This document shows positions 1 through 9,711 of a stretch of 64,000 bases of DNA, in pieces. Position numbers and translations under genes: made by a program. Positions within the stretch are counted from its first letter, which is position 1. Every line of letters begins with the position of its first letter. Source of the stretch: Euborellia annulipes (lineage: Eukaryota > Arthropoda > Insecta > Dermaptera > Anisolabididae); assembly GCA_023213315.1 (NCBI GenBank), contig JAKCPI010028314.1, forward strand, positions 1 through 64,000. The letters are read 5' to 3'. The notes under the pieces were generated by a model. It saw nothing but the letters and a program-made list of their open reading frames with translations. It did no database searches and was not told the DNA's origin.

Positions 1-2
1 AA

Positions 3-564
3 GAGCAGACAGTTTCTCAATATTTGAATAAATTAAGATCTTTAGCTGTAAATTGTAAATTTGCAAATTCTCTTAGAGGAACGATTGAGAGATTCAATTT
101 CTTCTAGGACTAAGTAATCCTAGTATGCAAGAGGAATTATTTAGATTACACCCTGAGGATAATGCTAAATTATCCGACATTGAAAAATCTGCTCTAATTA
201 TAGAATCTGCTCAACGACAACGTAAAACTTTAGAGTCTCCTAATGATTCCATTAATAAAGTTACTATTAAAAAAACAAATTTTAAAACACCCGAAAATTC
301 TCAAAAACAATTTAAAAAATTTTAATATCAATAAAAATATACGTGAACTAGATGTAAATAAACAATGTTTAAGATGTGGTAAATCAAAGCACTTAGAAAG
401 AGGTCAGTGCCAGGCAGAGTCTGTTTTTTTGTCGGTTCTGTAACCAAAAAGGACATTGGAATTCATGTTGTGTTAAAACAGGAAAGGCTATTGTTATTAA
501 TAATGTTAGAAAAGATAATATTACTAAAAACGTTAGTAATGTAAATTTAATAAATGATAATTTA
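3..564 (+). pseudogene. gag: gag C-terminal part with CCHC zinc knuckles, frameshifted
   Basis: Three frames in succession give gag-like protein. From 3 to about 100 one frame reads capsid-like sequence (YLNKLRSLAVNCKF). A second frame continues from about 104 (LGLSNPSMQEELFRL) to 325, and a third from about 317 carries the first zinc knuckle (366-410, CLRC then H and C). After the T7 run at 424-430 the frame changes again and the second knuckle (430-471, C-x2-C-x4-H-x4-C) is read in the frame that leads into pol. Gag packages genomic RNA in retroelement particles and the knuckles bind nucleic acid. As written, the sequence cannot make one continuous gag protein. The breaks lie near A-rich or T-rich tracts. 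Confidence 0.8.
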
Positions 565-2694
565 GTGGATATTGCGCTTGTCTCGTCAAACGATGGTCGT
601 AGATATCTAATTGATGTATCAATTAATAATTCCGAAATTACAATGGAATACGATACGGCAGCTCTTAAGACAGTTGTAGGACAACATATTTGGAAAAGAA
701 TTGGATCTCCTTTGTTAAAGGAAACACAGAATTTAGCTGCTTACCCTAATTTTAAAATTAAAATGTTAGGAGAATGTACAGTACAAGTTAGGGTTGGACA
801 AACTACTAAATACTTACCATTAGCCGTTACGGAAGGAAATGGTACACCTTTATTTGGGAGAAATTGGATAAATTCTTTTAATTTACACCCAAATTGTAAT
901 TTTGTTAAATTTCAACGTTTACCTGTTGAGATAAGTCAACTTACTTCTAGTTCACATGCAAATGCAAATACAGATACTCAATTACAACAACTAATGAATG
1001 AATTTAAAGAATTATTTTCAGATGACGCTGGAGTAGTTAAAGGATTTAAAGTTAAAATTCGTCTACAAGATAACGCAGTACCAAAAGTTTTTAGACCACG
1101 ACCAGTTCCTTTCGCTCTTAAGGAAGCAGTAGACAAAGAGATTGATAGATTAGTAAAAGACGGAATTCTTGAGTCTGTTGATCCTTTGGTTTCCAATGTT
1201 GAATGGGCTTCACCTGTTGTCTATGTTCCTAAAGGTCAAGGCCGTGTTCGATTATGTGGAGATTTTAAAGTGACTATAAATCCCTACATGATTAAAGATC
1301 CATACCCCTTACCTACATTTGAAGAGGTTTCAACAAAATTAGCTGGATTTTCTGAATTCAGTACAATTGATTTAAAAGATGCTTACCATCAGCTAGAAGT
1401 AGAACCCGAAAGTCGCAAGTATTTAGTTATTTCTACACATCGTGGTTTCTTCCGATATACACGTTTACCATTTGGAGTAACCATTGCCTCTGCACAATTT
1501 CAGAAATTTATGGACTCTATTCTACAAGGAATGGATGGTGTTGCTTGGTTTCAAGACGACATTGCAACTGGTGGAATTAATACAGAAGATCATTTACAAA
1601 GACTTAGAAGAATTTTTTCTAAACTTAATTCTGCTGGTTTACGTACACAACAATCAAAACTACATTTAATGAAATCTTCTATTGTTTACCTAGGTCATAC
1701 AATTGATAAGTCAGGAGTACATCCAACAATGGAAGGAGTTAAAGCACTTAAAGATCAGCCTTCACCTTCAAATATTACAGAATTACGTTCATTTTTAGGT
1801 AGCATTACGTATTATTCGCGATTTATTCCGCATCTACAATCAAGATGTTTTCCTTTACATCGACTACTGAAGAAAGGTCAAAAATGGGAATGGACTAAAT
1901 CGGATCAGAAAATATTCGAAGAGTTAAAAAAAGAAATATCTTCAACAAATACATTGGTACATTTTGATACAAATCTTCCAGTGATTTTATCAACTGATGC
2001 ATCTGAAAGAGGCTTAGGAGCATTATTACAACACAAGTATTCTGATGGATCACTACGCCCCATAGCAGCAGCGTCTAGGTCTCTAAACGCATCTGAGAAA
2101 AATTTTGCCTCTATAGATAGAGAAGCTCTGGCAATAATGTTTGGAGTTGACAAATTTTATCGTTATTTAACAGGACGCCACTTTATTATACAAAGTGATC
2201 ACAAACCGCTTGAACGCATCTTTGGAGAAAAATCGGAATTACCGAAGATGGCTGCTTCAAGATTAACAAGATGGGCCATACGCCTGAGTTCTTTTGATTA
2301 TACTATTGAATATAAACCGTCTACAGAAATGTTTGCAGCTGATGCACTTTCACGTTTACCGTTAGATTCAACAGAATCAAGTAAATTTCAAGAAGGATCT
2401 ATAAATAATATTTCTCAAGTCCAGAAAAGTATTATTGAAGAATTGTCTTTATCTCGAAGAATCCTGAAAAACGAAATTTGGAAAGATGAAATATTAAAGA
2501 AAGTTTGTGGTTTTATTGAACGTGGTTGGCCAAATAAGAAACAACTTCCAGAAGATTTACATTCTTATTACGAAAAACGAGAAGAATTATCGTTAGAAGA
2601 TGGATTACTATTGTGGAGAAATAGATTAATAATTCCTAAAGACATAAGGGAATTAGTGAGAAAAAACTACATGAAGGACACCCTGGTGTGGTAG
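565..2694 (+). CDS. pol: Pol, first part: aspartic protease, reverse transcriptase, RNase H
   Basis: The 709-codon frame starts formally at a GTG, but it is open upstream through the second gag knuckle (about 430), so 565 is not a true start. The protease region spans roughly residues 14-105, with candidate catalytic Asp at residue 30 and the C-terminal FGRNW-like motif. Its active-site triad reads D-T-A where the family normally has D-T/S-G. RT spans about 190-370: Asp 269 in IDLKDAYH, LPFGV near 300, and the FQDD box with Asp 331 and 332. RNase H has Asp 478 (TDAS), Glu 520, Asp 545 (SDHKP) and Asp 593 (ADALSRL), so all four acidic residues are present. RT copies the element RNA in cytoplasmic particles and RNase H removes the RNA strand. 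The frame ends just before the integrase HHCC domain, at a frame change near an A6 run (about 2657-2662). Confidence 0.95.
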   Translation: MDIALVSSNDGRRYLIDVSINNSEITMEYDTAALKTVVGQHIWKRIGSPLLKETQNLAAYPNFKIKMLGECTVQVRVGQTTKYLPLAVTEGNGTPLFGRNWINSFNLHPNCNFVKFQRLPVEISQLTSSSHANANTDTQLQQLMNEFKELFSDDAGVVKGFKVKIRLQDNAVPKVFRPRPVPFALKEAVDKEIDRLVKDGILESVDPLVSNVEWASPVVYVPKGQGRVRLCGDFKVTINPYMIKDPYPLPTFEEVSTKLAGFSEFSTIDLKDAYHQLEVEPESRKYLVISTHRGFFRYTRLPFGVTIASAQFQKFMDSILQGMDGVAWFQDDIATGGINTEDHLQRLRRIFSKLNSAGLRTQQSKLHLMKSSIVYLGHTIDKSGVHPTMEGVKALKDQPSPSNITELRSFLGSITYYSRFIPHLQSRCFPLHRLLKKGQKWEWTKSDQKIFEELKKEISSTNTLVHFDTNLPVILSTDASERGLGALLQHKYSDGSLRPIAAASRSLNASEKNFASIDREALAIMFGVDKFYRYLTGRHFIIQSDHKPLERIFGEKSELPKMAASRLTRWAIRLSSFDYTIEYKPSTEMFAADALSRLPLDSTESSKFQEGSINNISQVQKSIIEELSLSRRILKNEIWKDEILKKVCGFIERGWPNKKQLPEDLHSYYEKREELSLEDGLLLWRNRLIIPKDIRELVRKNYMKDTLVW

Positions 2695-3833
2695 CAATGA
2701 AATCACTCGCACGCTTAACTGTATGGTGGCCTGCAATAGATAAAGATTTAGAAAAATTTGTTTTTAATTGTGAATCGTGTCAAGAAAATTTATCTAATCA
2801 ACCGGTTACGCCATTATATCTTTGGAATACACCCAAGAATCCATGGGATAGAATACATATCGATTTCACAGGTCCTTTTGAAGGAAAAATTTGGTTTGTA
2901 GTAATTGATGCTATGTCAAGATGGATTGAAATTTCACCAATGACGACTGCAACAAGTGATGGTGTGATAAAATTTTTAAGAACATTATTCAGTAGATACG
3001 GTATATGCAAACAAATAGTGTCTGACAATGGAAGTCAATTTACATCAGAAAAATTTAAAAATTTTTGTAAATCAAACGGAATTAAACTAATTTTAACAAC
3101 ACCTTATCATAGTCGTTCTAATGGATTGGTGGAAAGAGCAATACAGACTTTTAAAAGAAAATACATTCAAACACAAGACCAATACCCAGATTGTTTTCAC
3201 AGACTACAAGTCATTCTTTTTACGTACAGAACAACACCTCATTCTTCAACTGGAAAAACGCCAGCTGAACTATTTTTAGGAAGACGTGTCACAACTTTCC
3301 TGGATAGATTAAAACCTAATTTAGATGAAAAAATTGAAGAAAAGAAGTTGAAAATGAAAAATTATCATGATTTGCATACGCGTGAAAGATATTTTAATGA
3401 AAATGAACCTGTTTGGATAAAAAGAAAGATAGATACAAAATGGTTAAAAGGAATAATTGTAAATAGAACAGGAGAGTTATCGTATGTAGTTAAAGTAAAA
3501 GGAAAATTAATGAGACTTCATGCAGATCATATAAGAAAAAGAGCACAAGAAGACATACAAATAAGAAATAATGAAAATAAAAATAAACCGCCCTCGAAAG
3601 AAAGTGATGAAGATGAAAACGAAGAGGACGATGAAGAGTATAATTTTATTTTAAGGAAAAGATATCAAAATTCACATGAAGGAAGTACACCAGTCTGTGA
3701 AGAAGAAAGAAATGATTTAACAGAAGAAGAAGAAAGAAAAGAGAGAAATGATATACTAGAAGAAGAAAGAAGAGAAAGACCAAAAAGAATAAAGAAACCT
3801 ATAAAATATTTCCATGAAGAATTCAAATATTAA
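2688..3833 (+). CDS. pol: Pol, second part: integrase
   Basis: This 381-codon frame overlaps the end of the preceding frame by 7 bases. The HHCC zinc domain straddles the junction: its two His residues are readable in this frame just upstream of the nominal start (2667-2685) and its Cys pair is near residues 29-32. The catalytic core has Asp 59 (HIDFTGP), Asp 113 (SDNGSQF) and Glu 149 (LVERA), with exactly 35 residues between the last two, the D-D35-E pattern. A C-terminal GPY/F-like segment follows near residues 235-285, then a highly acidic, Glu/Arg-rich tail. Integrase inserts the reverse-transcribed DNA into host chromatin. The protein is complete from core to stop. A continuous pol would need only a one-step frame correction near 2660. 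Confidence 0.94.
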   Translation: MVAMKSLARLTVWWPAIDKDLEKFVFNCESCQENLSNQPVTPLYLWNTPKNPWDRIHIDFTGPFEGKIWFVVIDAMSRWIEISPMTTATSDGVIKFLRTLFSRYGICKQIVSDNGSQFTSEKFKNFCKSNGIKLILTTPYHSRSNGLVERAIQTFKRKYIQTQDQYPDCFHRLQVILFTYRTTPHSSTGKTPAELFLGRRVTTFLDRLKPNLDEKIEEKKLKMKNYHDLHTRERYFNENEPVWIKRKIDTKWLKGIIVNRTGELSYVVKVKGKLMRLHADHIRKRAQEDIQIRNNENKNKPPSKESDEDENEEDDEEYNFILRKRYQNSHEGSTPVCEEERNDLTEEEERKERNDILEEERRERPKRIKKPIKYFHEEFKY

Positions 3834-3856
3834 ACATTACATTAAAAGTTTTTGTT

Positions 3857-3869
3857 AAAGGGGGGGTAA
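3857..3869 (+). other. Polypurine tract of the LTR element
   Basis: A short purine run (AAAGGGGGGG) lies 24 bases after the integrase stop and directly before the TGTCATA start of the LTR. In Ty3/Gypsy elements this tract primes plus-strand DNA synthesis. Position and composition both fit. Confidence 0.7.
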
Positions 3870-4027
3870 TGTCATATACGCTAATTGGCTAATTGTTTAC
3901 GCTATTGTTACAAAATGCTATTGTTACAATTGTTACATAAATAAATAAACATATAATTAATAGTTCACAAAATACATTTGTGCTACATTATTTTAATTTA
4001 TAATTTTACGTACACGAATACACTACA
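3870..4027 (+). repeat. Probable 3' LTR (about 158 bp)
   Basis: The segment begins TGTCATATACG right after the polypurine tract and ends CACTACA, giving the usual TG...CA borders. It holds overlapping AATAAA poly(A) signals near 3942-3952. The length is short but possible for a Mag-like element. The right border is inferred from the last CA before the sequence character changes. It cannot be tested here because the 5' LTR is missing. Confidence 0.5.
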
Positions 4028-4443
4028 ACCCGATACAATTTTAAAATGTCAATTCACTAAATAGATTCCATTAAAAAGTCACCGAAAGTTTTCTAAAAAT
4101 ATACCCTTTAAGTGAAACATGATATATTTGATAGTGGTGGTTTTTGTATTTAAGCGCTAAGCTAAGCTAAGCTCAGTTAAAAGGGTTGAGGGGTGTCAAG
4201 TCTTGGTTGTTTGTTTGAATGATTGTGCGGTCTCCAAACTCCAAGTCTCTTGAATGAAATACAAGTAACAACTTTGTTCAATCAATCTTCTCCACTCTCT
4301 CTTTCTCTCTCTCATTCCATTTTCAATTTATTCCAAAAATAATCGATTATAAGTTTATAAAATAATATTGCAGAAAATAGCTTCTATTTATTAGACTATT
4401 GTATGGATATTCTTGTATTCTGGCGACTGGCAGAAATCTGATT
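4028..4443. other. No gene seen; short simple repeats
   Basis: This stretch holds a short tandem GCTAA motif (about 4153-4175) and a CT-rich tract (4290-4317). I see no coding, RNA or mobile-element signal. Confidence 0.5.
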
Positions 4444-4669
4444 AGTAGGGGAGAGGGCGGGACATTGAGACACGAGGCACATTGGGACATTCGAATTTTA
4501 ACTCTACTAAATGTGCCCATTTTATTATAGAAAATATTTTCTTAATAAAATGGGTACATAATGCACCCTAACGGTCAAAGAGTACAACTCAAGCTTTATA
4601 TTTAGTAGAGCTAAAATTCGAATGTCCCAATGTGCCTCGTGTCCCAATGTCCCCCCCCTCTCCCCTACT
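4444..4669. mobile_element. Foldback MITE with about 70-bp inverted arms
   Basis: The left arm beginning AGTAGGGGAGAGGGCGGGAC is repeated in reverse complement at the right end, and the match extends about 70 bp on each side. The centre is AT-rich. If the terminus is taken as GTAGGGG, the flanks are TTA on both sides, which would fit PIF/Harbinger. The assignment is tentative because other cut points are possible. Confidence 0.65.
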
Positions 4670-4688
4670 TATTCGTCCCTTCCTTGTA

Positions 4689-4878
4689 CAGTGAGGGACA
4701 ATATTAAGTTCCACACATTTCTACTTGTGATTATTTCATTGTTTTTGAAAATCTTTATTGGAAATTTTCTAGGTTTGAACCATGAAAGTTTCCATTAAAA
4801 AATATATATTTTTTTTAAAAACAATGAAATAATCACATGTAGAAAACTCATGGGTAGGACTTAATATTGTTCCCACTG
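4689..4878. mobile_element. Tc1/mariner-type MITE
   Basis: The ends CAGTGAGGGACAATATTAAG and its reverse-complement partner (CTTAATATTGTTCCCACTG) are flanked by TA on both sides. The inner arms also pair (TGATTATTTCATTG and CAATGAAATAATCA). TA duplication plus CAGTG ends are characteristic of Tc1/mariner non-autonomous elements. There is no transposase. A related inverted repeat occurs near 31425-31560. Confidence 0.75.
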
Positions 4879-4905
4879 TACAGTAATCAGAGGAAAAACC
4901 TAGGA

Positions 4906-5413
4906 CAATAATTCCCAACAGGTGGTCCGCGGACCTCAAGGTGTCCATGGATAATATCTTAGGGGTTCGCGAAATGTCACTGAAAAATTATATAATTAAA
5001 TTATTTTGTATTTTACGTGTCTAGCAGTAGTCATTATCCTAAACTAGTCAGGGCCGGATCTAGGGAGGAGCAGTGGGTGCGTGTGCCCCGGGCGGCAGAT
5101 ATCAGGGGGCGGCAATTAAAGAAAGATTTACTAAAAAAAGGTAAAATGATATGAGTTTTGTATAGAAAATTTTAAGGAGGGGGCGGAAAATTAAATTTTG
5201 CCCCCCCTAAAAAAATCTCCTAGTTCCGGCCCTGAAACTAGTTACTTATTAATGAACTTAAGATATATATTGTATATTCAGCTGATATAAATTACTAATT
5301 ACTCAAGTTATTATTTGTATTATTCTAATCTGCATTTTAAGAATTTAAGGGGTTCTTGTCAGTATTGAAACTAATGAGGAGGTCCTTGTAAAAGATTTTG
5401 TTGGGAACCACTG
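4906..5413. mobile_element. hAT-type non-autonomous element, interrupted by a second hAT MITE
   Basis: The left end CAATAATTCCCAACA and right end TGTTGGGAACCACTG match as inverted repeats at 12 of 15 positions. The sequence CAGTGGTTCCCAAC is a common hAT terminus. Flanking octamers (ACCTAGGA and TTCTAGAA) agree at 5 of 8 positions, consistent with an old 8-bp duplication. The element carries a younger MITE at 5049-5234; without it and its duplication the element is about 314 bp. Confidence 0.7.
5041..5242. mobile_element. hAT MITE with perfect 8-bp target duplication
   Basis: The element proper is 5049-5234 (186 bp), with ends CAGGGCCGGATCTAG and CTAGTTCCGGCCCTG as inverted repeats. The octamer AAACTAGT flanks it exactly on both sides (5041-5048 and 5235-5242), which identifies hAT-type transposition. 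It lies inside the older hAT element at 4906-5413. It has no coding capacity. Confidence 0.88.
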
Positions 5414-5639
5414 TTCTAGAAGATAGTACTCAAAAGAAATTTGAAAAAACTTGGTAAGAGTGAAAAATTAGGGCCTGTTAAAAAATGAGACACAGAAGCT
5501 CAACAATAACTCGAGGCTAGGAAATGTATTCTGCACCAATTGAAGAAAAAATTAATTGAACAAAAAATATCTTACAACAAACAAATTCATCCATAGCACA
5601 GTCTGAAGTTTATTGTAAGATGAAGGAAAGACCAGAAAC
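5414..5639. other. No recognisable feature
   Basis: AT-rich sequence without convincing coding, RNA or repeat structure. Confidence 0.5.
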
Positions 5640-5830
5640 AGGAAATACCAATCGTAGCTCGCGTTCATGGTCGATATCCATATAAGCTCCTGAGGGTGAA
5701 CTGAGTATTACACCGCCCTCTTATCTTTGCCAGAGATTTCTATAGCGAAAATCCTATCCAGTGTATACTAGATCTGGGATTTGAACATAGATCGCCTTTG
5801 GAGAATGGTAACTCCACTGAGGCTTAAAAG
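5640..5830 (-). repeat. SINE-D, diverged tRNA-derived copy
   Basis: On the minus strand a tRNA-like head has an A-box-like CAGTGGAGTTACC and a B-box-like GTTCAAATCCC at normal spacing. Similar layouts occur at 20855-21135 and 28500-28798. The copy is old and its borders are unclear. A tRNA gene is unlikely because the acceptor stem cannot be paired. Confidence 0.45.
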
Positions 5831-7020
5831 TAATTTTCTCATTGCATTTTGATTCCAGTCAGTTTAATAAACATTTATTTAAATCATTTGGATATTAATT
5901 GATTAAAATAAATTTGCCTGGTTAAAAAAATACCCTTAAAAAAAATTGTCACCTCAACAAAAATCTTTCCATTAACTGATTTAATGGGATTTTAATAATA
6001 TAATGAAAAGACCAATGTTTTTCAATTTAAATGAATTTCGAGTTCCAACTACGTGAAATAAATGAATATCAAAAAATATTAATTCATCTTATTTATTAAT
6101 GTTTTGATTAAAATAAAATTACTTGATTCTTTTTTTTTTTTTTTAATCATTGTTAAATTTAAATTTAGTATCTGATTTGACCTCGGCAGTAAGCGAACGA
6201 GTAGGTGTCAACTCCTCACTATTGTTATTCTGACGAAGTAAAATTATTTCTGTGATTTGTGAGTTCAAAAAGTGTAATTTATTAGTGTTAAATCAATCGA
6301 AATAAAAAAAAGTGTTATTATTTGTGATGAAGGAAAATTTAAAGAGATGTCATTAAGTAGCAAATTCCACTTCAAGGTAATAAATACATTTTATATTTTT
6401 CATTTTCAAATGTATAAAGTATGTATGTCAAGTCTTATATAAGTTTAAAGTGGCTAGTATTTTTTAAATATCTTTCAGAGTATGAACAATACTTTTTAAT
6501 ATTAAACTAATAATTATATTATTATTTGTAAATTTTGATATGATAACCATTGGTTAACATAAATTTTTTTAATATCTTGAATAACCTCAAAAAAATTTCT
6601 TAATCATTCATGATCTCCTAATTCACAAACTTTATTACAAATATACTCAACCAACGAAAACTTAATAAATATATATGCCTACCTATATACGAAATAGGCC
6701 TATACATATATTTTATTTGTGTGTCTATTTCGTTTAGAGTTTATATACGATCTCTCATAACAAAAATATTCCATTAAAATCCATAAATCAATTTGGGGTT
6801 TATAAAACGAACATCATGCTATTTTAATGCACTCATTTGTTTTATAAAATACTTGCTTTATGAGATTTCTCTGTTTATTTTCCTAGTTTCCCTCACAATA
6901 CTCATCAGTAAAAAATTTTATCCAATTCATTTTTTATAATCCTTATTAATATCTTAATATCTAAAATTTTGAATTCGATTGAAATATGCAGATTTTATAG
7001 CTGGGATAGTTGATGAGTAA
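5831..7020. other. AT-rich stretch with a weak first-exon-like segment
   Basis: Mostly AT-rich sequence with a T18 run near 6129. Positions 6187-6376 are non-repetitive and slightly more GC-rich at their start, and end in a donor-like AAG/GTAATA. An ATG at 6347 opens ten codons to that donor (MSLSSKFHFK). This could be a 5' leader exon on the plus strand, but it could equally be chance. Confidence 0.2.
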
Positions 7021-7192
7021 GTAAAAAGAATAGCAGCTATTGTATATTTCATTTATTAAGACACACTAGACTGATGTTTCGGCCTTGATTAAGACCATTT
7101 TCAGAGCTCGTGGGCTGTTAATATTCACACACATGCTCTGAAGATGGTCTTAATCAAGGCCGAAACTGCTGCTAATCTTTTTATTTATTCAA
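7021..7192. mobile_element. Foldback element FB1 with hammerhead-like arms
   Basis: Two arms (about 7021-7115 and 7130-7192) are inverted copies, best matched over GTTTCGGCCTTGATTAAGAC and its complement. Each arm, read outward, carries CTGANGA-like, stem and CCGAAAC signals (right arm CTGAAGA, left arm decayed to CTGAAAA). Centre-to-outside orientation matches the other FB elements of the window. No protein is encoded. Confidence 0.6.
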
Positions 7193-7504
7193 AATATTTA
7201 TAATAGGCTTTTACATCTCTGTTTAAATACTTGCCCTTTACGAGATCGACCACGAATATTCCTTATCTAAAATTCTCATTTCTTATTAGTCCCTTTATGT
7301 CAGTCGTCATTCCTCCCCTTAAGAAAAAAGCGTGAGGGCGGGCATTGATTTCTTAGTTTTTCGCTCTCATCGACAAATTATATGCCAATTGGAAATTTAA
7401 TTAAAAAAAAAAAAAAAAGAATTATAATACCTCCGTATTAAAATGAATTCTATTTTCTGCCTTCGACTCGTACAAAAACAAACCAAAAGAAGCTCTTAAA
7501 GTAT
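7193..7504. other. No recognisable feature
   Basis: AT-rich sequence with an A16 run near 7404; no gene or clear repeat. Confidence 0.45.
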
Positions 7505-7849
7505 AAAAATCTGGACTGTCGCACAGTACACAACTTTCTCTTACCTTCGGTATCGAAAGTTGTGTTCTGTCACACCAGATTTTTCGGGTCGACATATATT
7601 TAGTTTCCGCCAATATATTTGAATTCAAGATGTAAAATTTATAAACATGGCCGATGTTTAAAAGCTTATTTTCACGCCCTAGGGGGGTGCCTAACATGAA
7701 TATAAAATTTCAACCTCCTAGCTCAATTCCTTCATGCTTTAAATTGAACCCAGACAGACACACAGACAGACCATGTCGCGAAAACCACTTTTTTGGATTC
7801 AGGGGACCTCAAAACATCATTAACATATACATATAAGTAAGAGAAAGTA
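7505..7849 (-). repeat. HER copy 1, internally deleted
   Basis: This copy of the hairpin-ended repeat is read on the minus strand. It starts at the TCTGG-type terminal hairpin (about 7505-7592) and ends with the GTAAGAGAAAGTA terminus. It keeps the segment with GACAGACCATGTCGCGAAAA, but lacks the middle body that holds ATGGTTGCCATGGTAACA in complete copies. Open frames here are translations of the repeat. Confidence 0.85.
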
Positions 7850-8751
7850 ATAATTCTTTTTAACCCATCTTGCGGTGTTGACAACCGGCTTGTCGCTTGG
7901 CTTGATACTTATGACAAAAGAAATACTCGAGATATGATCAACAATCCACCTGTTTACCGGTCTTAGAATAAATAAAAATTGAGTAAATTTTTATCCCTCT
8001 TAAATTAAAATCACGAGCTTCCATTTTCCAATGATAATATTTGTTATTTTATAGATAAAAAAACTTAATCCCTGATTTTGATTGGTGATATTATTTTTAT
8101 ATTTTTCGTGTAGGCGTACGATAAATGTATTCCTGTAGGAAGGAAACAAGTGAACAGATGGATAGAAACGTGTTCGAGAGGAGAGTATATTAAATTAAGC
8201 ATTACAACAACACAACAACAACAAAAAGTAGGAGGATGGTTTGAATCACGTTCGGCGGAACCATAACGCATTTATTTATTAGATTTTGAAAAAAAAAATT
8301 GTCTAATATATTTAATCTGATAGGCAATTTTCATTTCCTATAGCGTTAATAGATTTTTTTTTCTTTTTTTTTCTAAATCGATTTATGCAAATTCAGAATA
8401 AATTAACGCTGAACAGCAGAGGGAACTAATAAAAGCATTGTCCCTTCTATCTCTTTTGGAATGAGAAATGTCTCATTAACAGCGACTGACAATTTCAATT
8501 AGCCATTCTTAACTAAACATGCAAGCTTTACAAAAAAAAACTTCCTGTACATTTTTACAATAACATTAGTAACTTATTGGTTGTGAGCTTTTTTTTATGC
8601 CTAAAAACCGAAAGTATTTTAATTTGTTTTGATTTCTCTATAAAACGACGAGAATAATATTCGGAATCATGTTTATCTCAAACTGGAAGCCGCGCTTCTG
8701 ATATAGGGGTAGTTTTTTTTTTAACCATTTAGAGGTATGACTTTATTCTAT
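7850..8751. other. No gene seen
   Basis: AT-rich DNA with a small CAACAACA repeat near 8205-8223 and several T runs. I find no splice-bounded open segment or repeat-family match. Confidence 0.5.
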
Positions 8752-8905
8752 AAATTTTTAAATTACGTTATACCGATGACTGCCGGGAGACGTTCCACAT
8801 GCTTATTGCTCGGGGACACCAATCCCGAGCTTTCGCCACGCTCGGCATTGCTTAACTGCAACGATTATGGGGTACTGTTGCTCTTCTCCGTTGCCAGGGG
8901 TAGTT
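8752..8905 (-). repeat. SINE-C copy
   Basis: This is an interspersed repeat shared with 14880-15044, 29912-30120 and 55930-56143. Typical shared text is CCGATGGCATCC-like, GACGTTCCACATGC, CGGGG-CCACC and TTGCCAGG. The orientation comes from the copy at 55930, whose T-run at the plus-strand left end marks a poly(A) tail on the minus strand. Confidence 0.6.
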
Positions 8906-9061
8906 AGATAGACAAATTATTATTATTTAAAATTCCCTCCGGGATCCCCGTTTATTTACCCGAGGTGCTTCCGTGCACGAAGATACACACACACCTCAAA
9001 CCAAAACGGCCTCTGGTCTCAAACCCTAGCGGCCTCCCGTTACATTATTTCCAATCTCTAA

Positions 9062-9618
9062 GGCTGAACGTACACCAATTGAGCAAAAATGTTTTCTGAC
9101 AAAACGTTTTGTCCAAGAGCAAAACGTTTTGCCTAATGCCAACGCACAGCGATTGAGCAAGATGTTTTGTCATTGAGCATTTTGCTTCCAGTAAGCAGTT
9201 TGCTTTCAGTAGGCATGTTGTTTAATGAATAGTTCTATTGAAGATGTCGGGCCCTGATGATGTAATGTGTGCTATACTGATATTGTGATTCTGTGTTCGA
9301 TGGTGTCAATTGTCCAACACACCGATTGAGCAAAACGCTCAATGACAAAACATTTTGCTCAATGCCGACTCACACCAATTGAGCAAAAACGTTTTCGAAC
9401 AAAACATTTTGTCTAAGAGCAAAACGTTTTGCTCAATGCCAATGCACACCGATTGAGCAAAACGCTCAATGGGAAAACATTTTGTTCAATGATATACCTT
9501 ATTTTGCCTCCTCGATGTGCGTTGACCCTAGAAAAGCATTGAAAAAACAGTTTTAGGGACGATTAGTCAAAAACGTTTTGTCTGAAAACATTTTTGCTCA
9601 ATTGATATGCGTTCAGCC
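9062..9618. mobile_element. PIF/Harbinger-like MITE with iterated terminal motifs
   Basis: The ends GGCTGAACGTACACCAATTG and CAATTGATATGCGTTCAGCC are inverted repeats, flanked by TAA on both sides (9059-9061, 9619-9621). A G-rich terminus plus a three-base TWA duplication fits PIF/Harbinger. The interior repeats the motif GAGCAAAACGTTTTGCTCAA in both orientations many times, as if built from copies of its own terminus. A related copy is at 15048-15414. No transposase. Confidence 0.8.
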
Positions 9619-9711
9619 TAACTCCTCCTCCTGCGTTCGTTTCTAGCTAGTGAACTAATCCTTATTTCTGATTCCACCCATGTTCCTTTTTTATCCAACC
9701 TCTTGCTAGGG

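Larger units (their letters stand above)
1..4027 (+). mobile_element. Ty3/Gypsy-type LTR retrotransposon, 5' truncated by window edge
   Basis: In order the sequence shows the C-terminal part of gag with two zinc knuckles, a protease region, reverse transcriptase, RNase H, integrase, a polypurine tract and a 3' LTR. Protease-RT-RNaseH-integrase order defines Ty3/Gypsy rather than Copia. The CCHC pair and the domain layout recall the Mag/K02A2.6-like branch, which is an inference. No envelope-like frame follows integrase. The reading frame is broken at four places, each a one-step frame change, and three of the four lie in or next to A or T runs. The copy is therefore either young and lightly decayed or affected by homopolymer errors in the assembly. 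The 5' LTR, primer binding site and left target duplication are not in the window. Confidence 0.93.
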
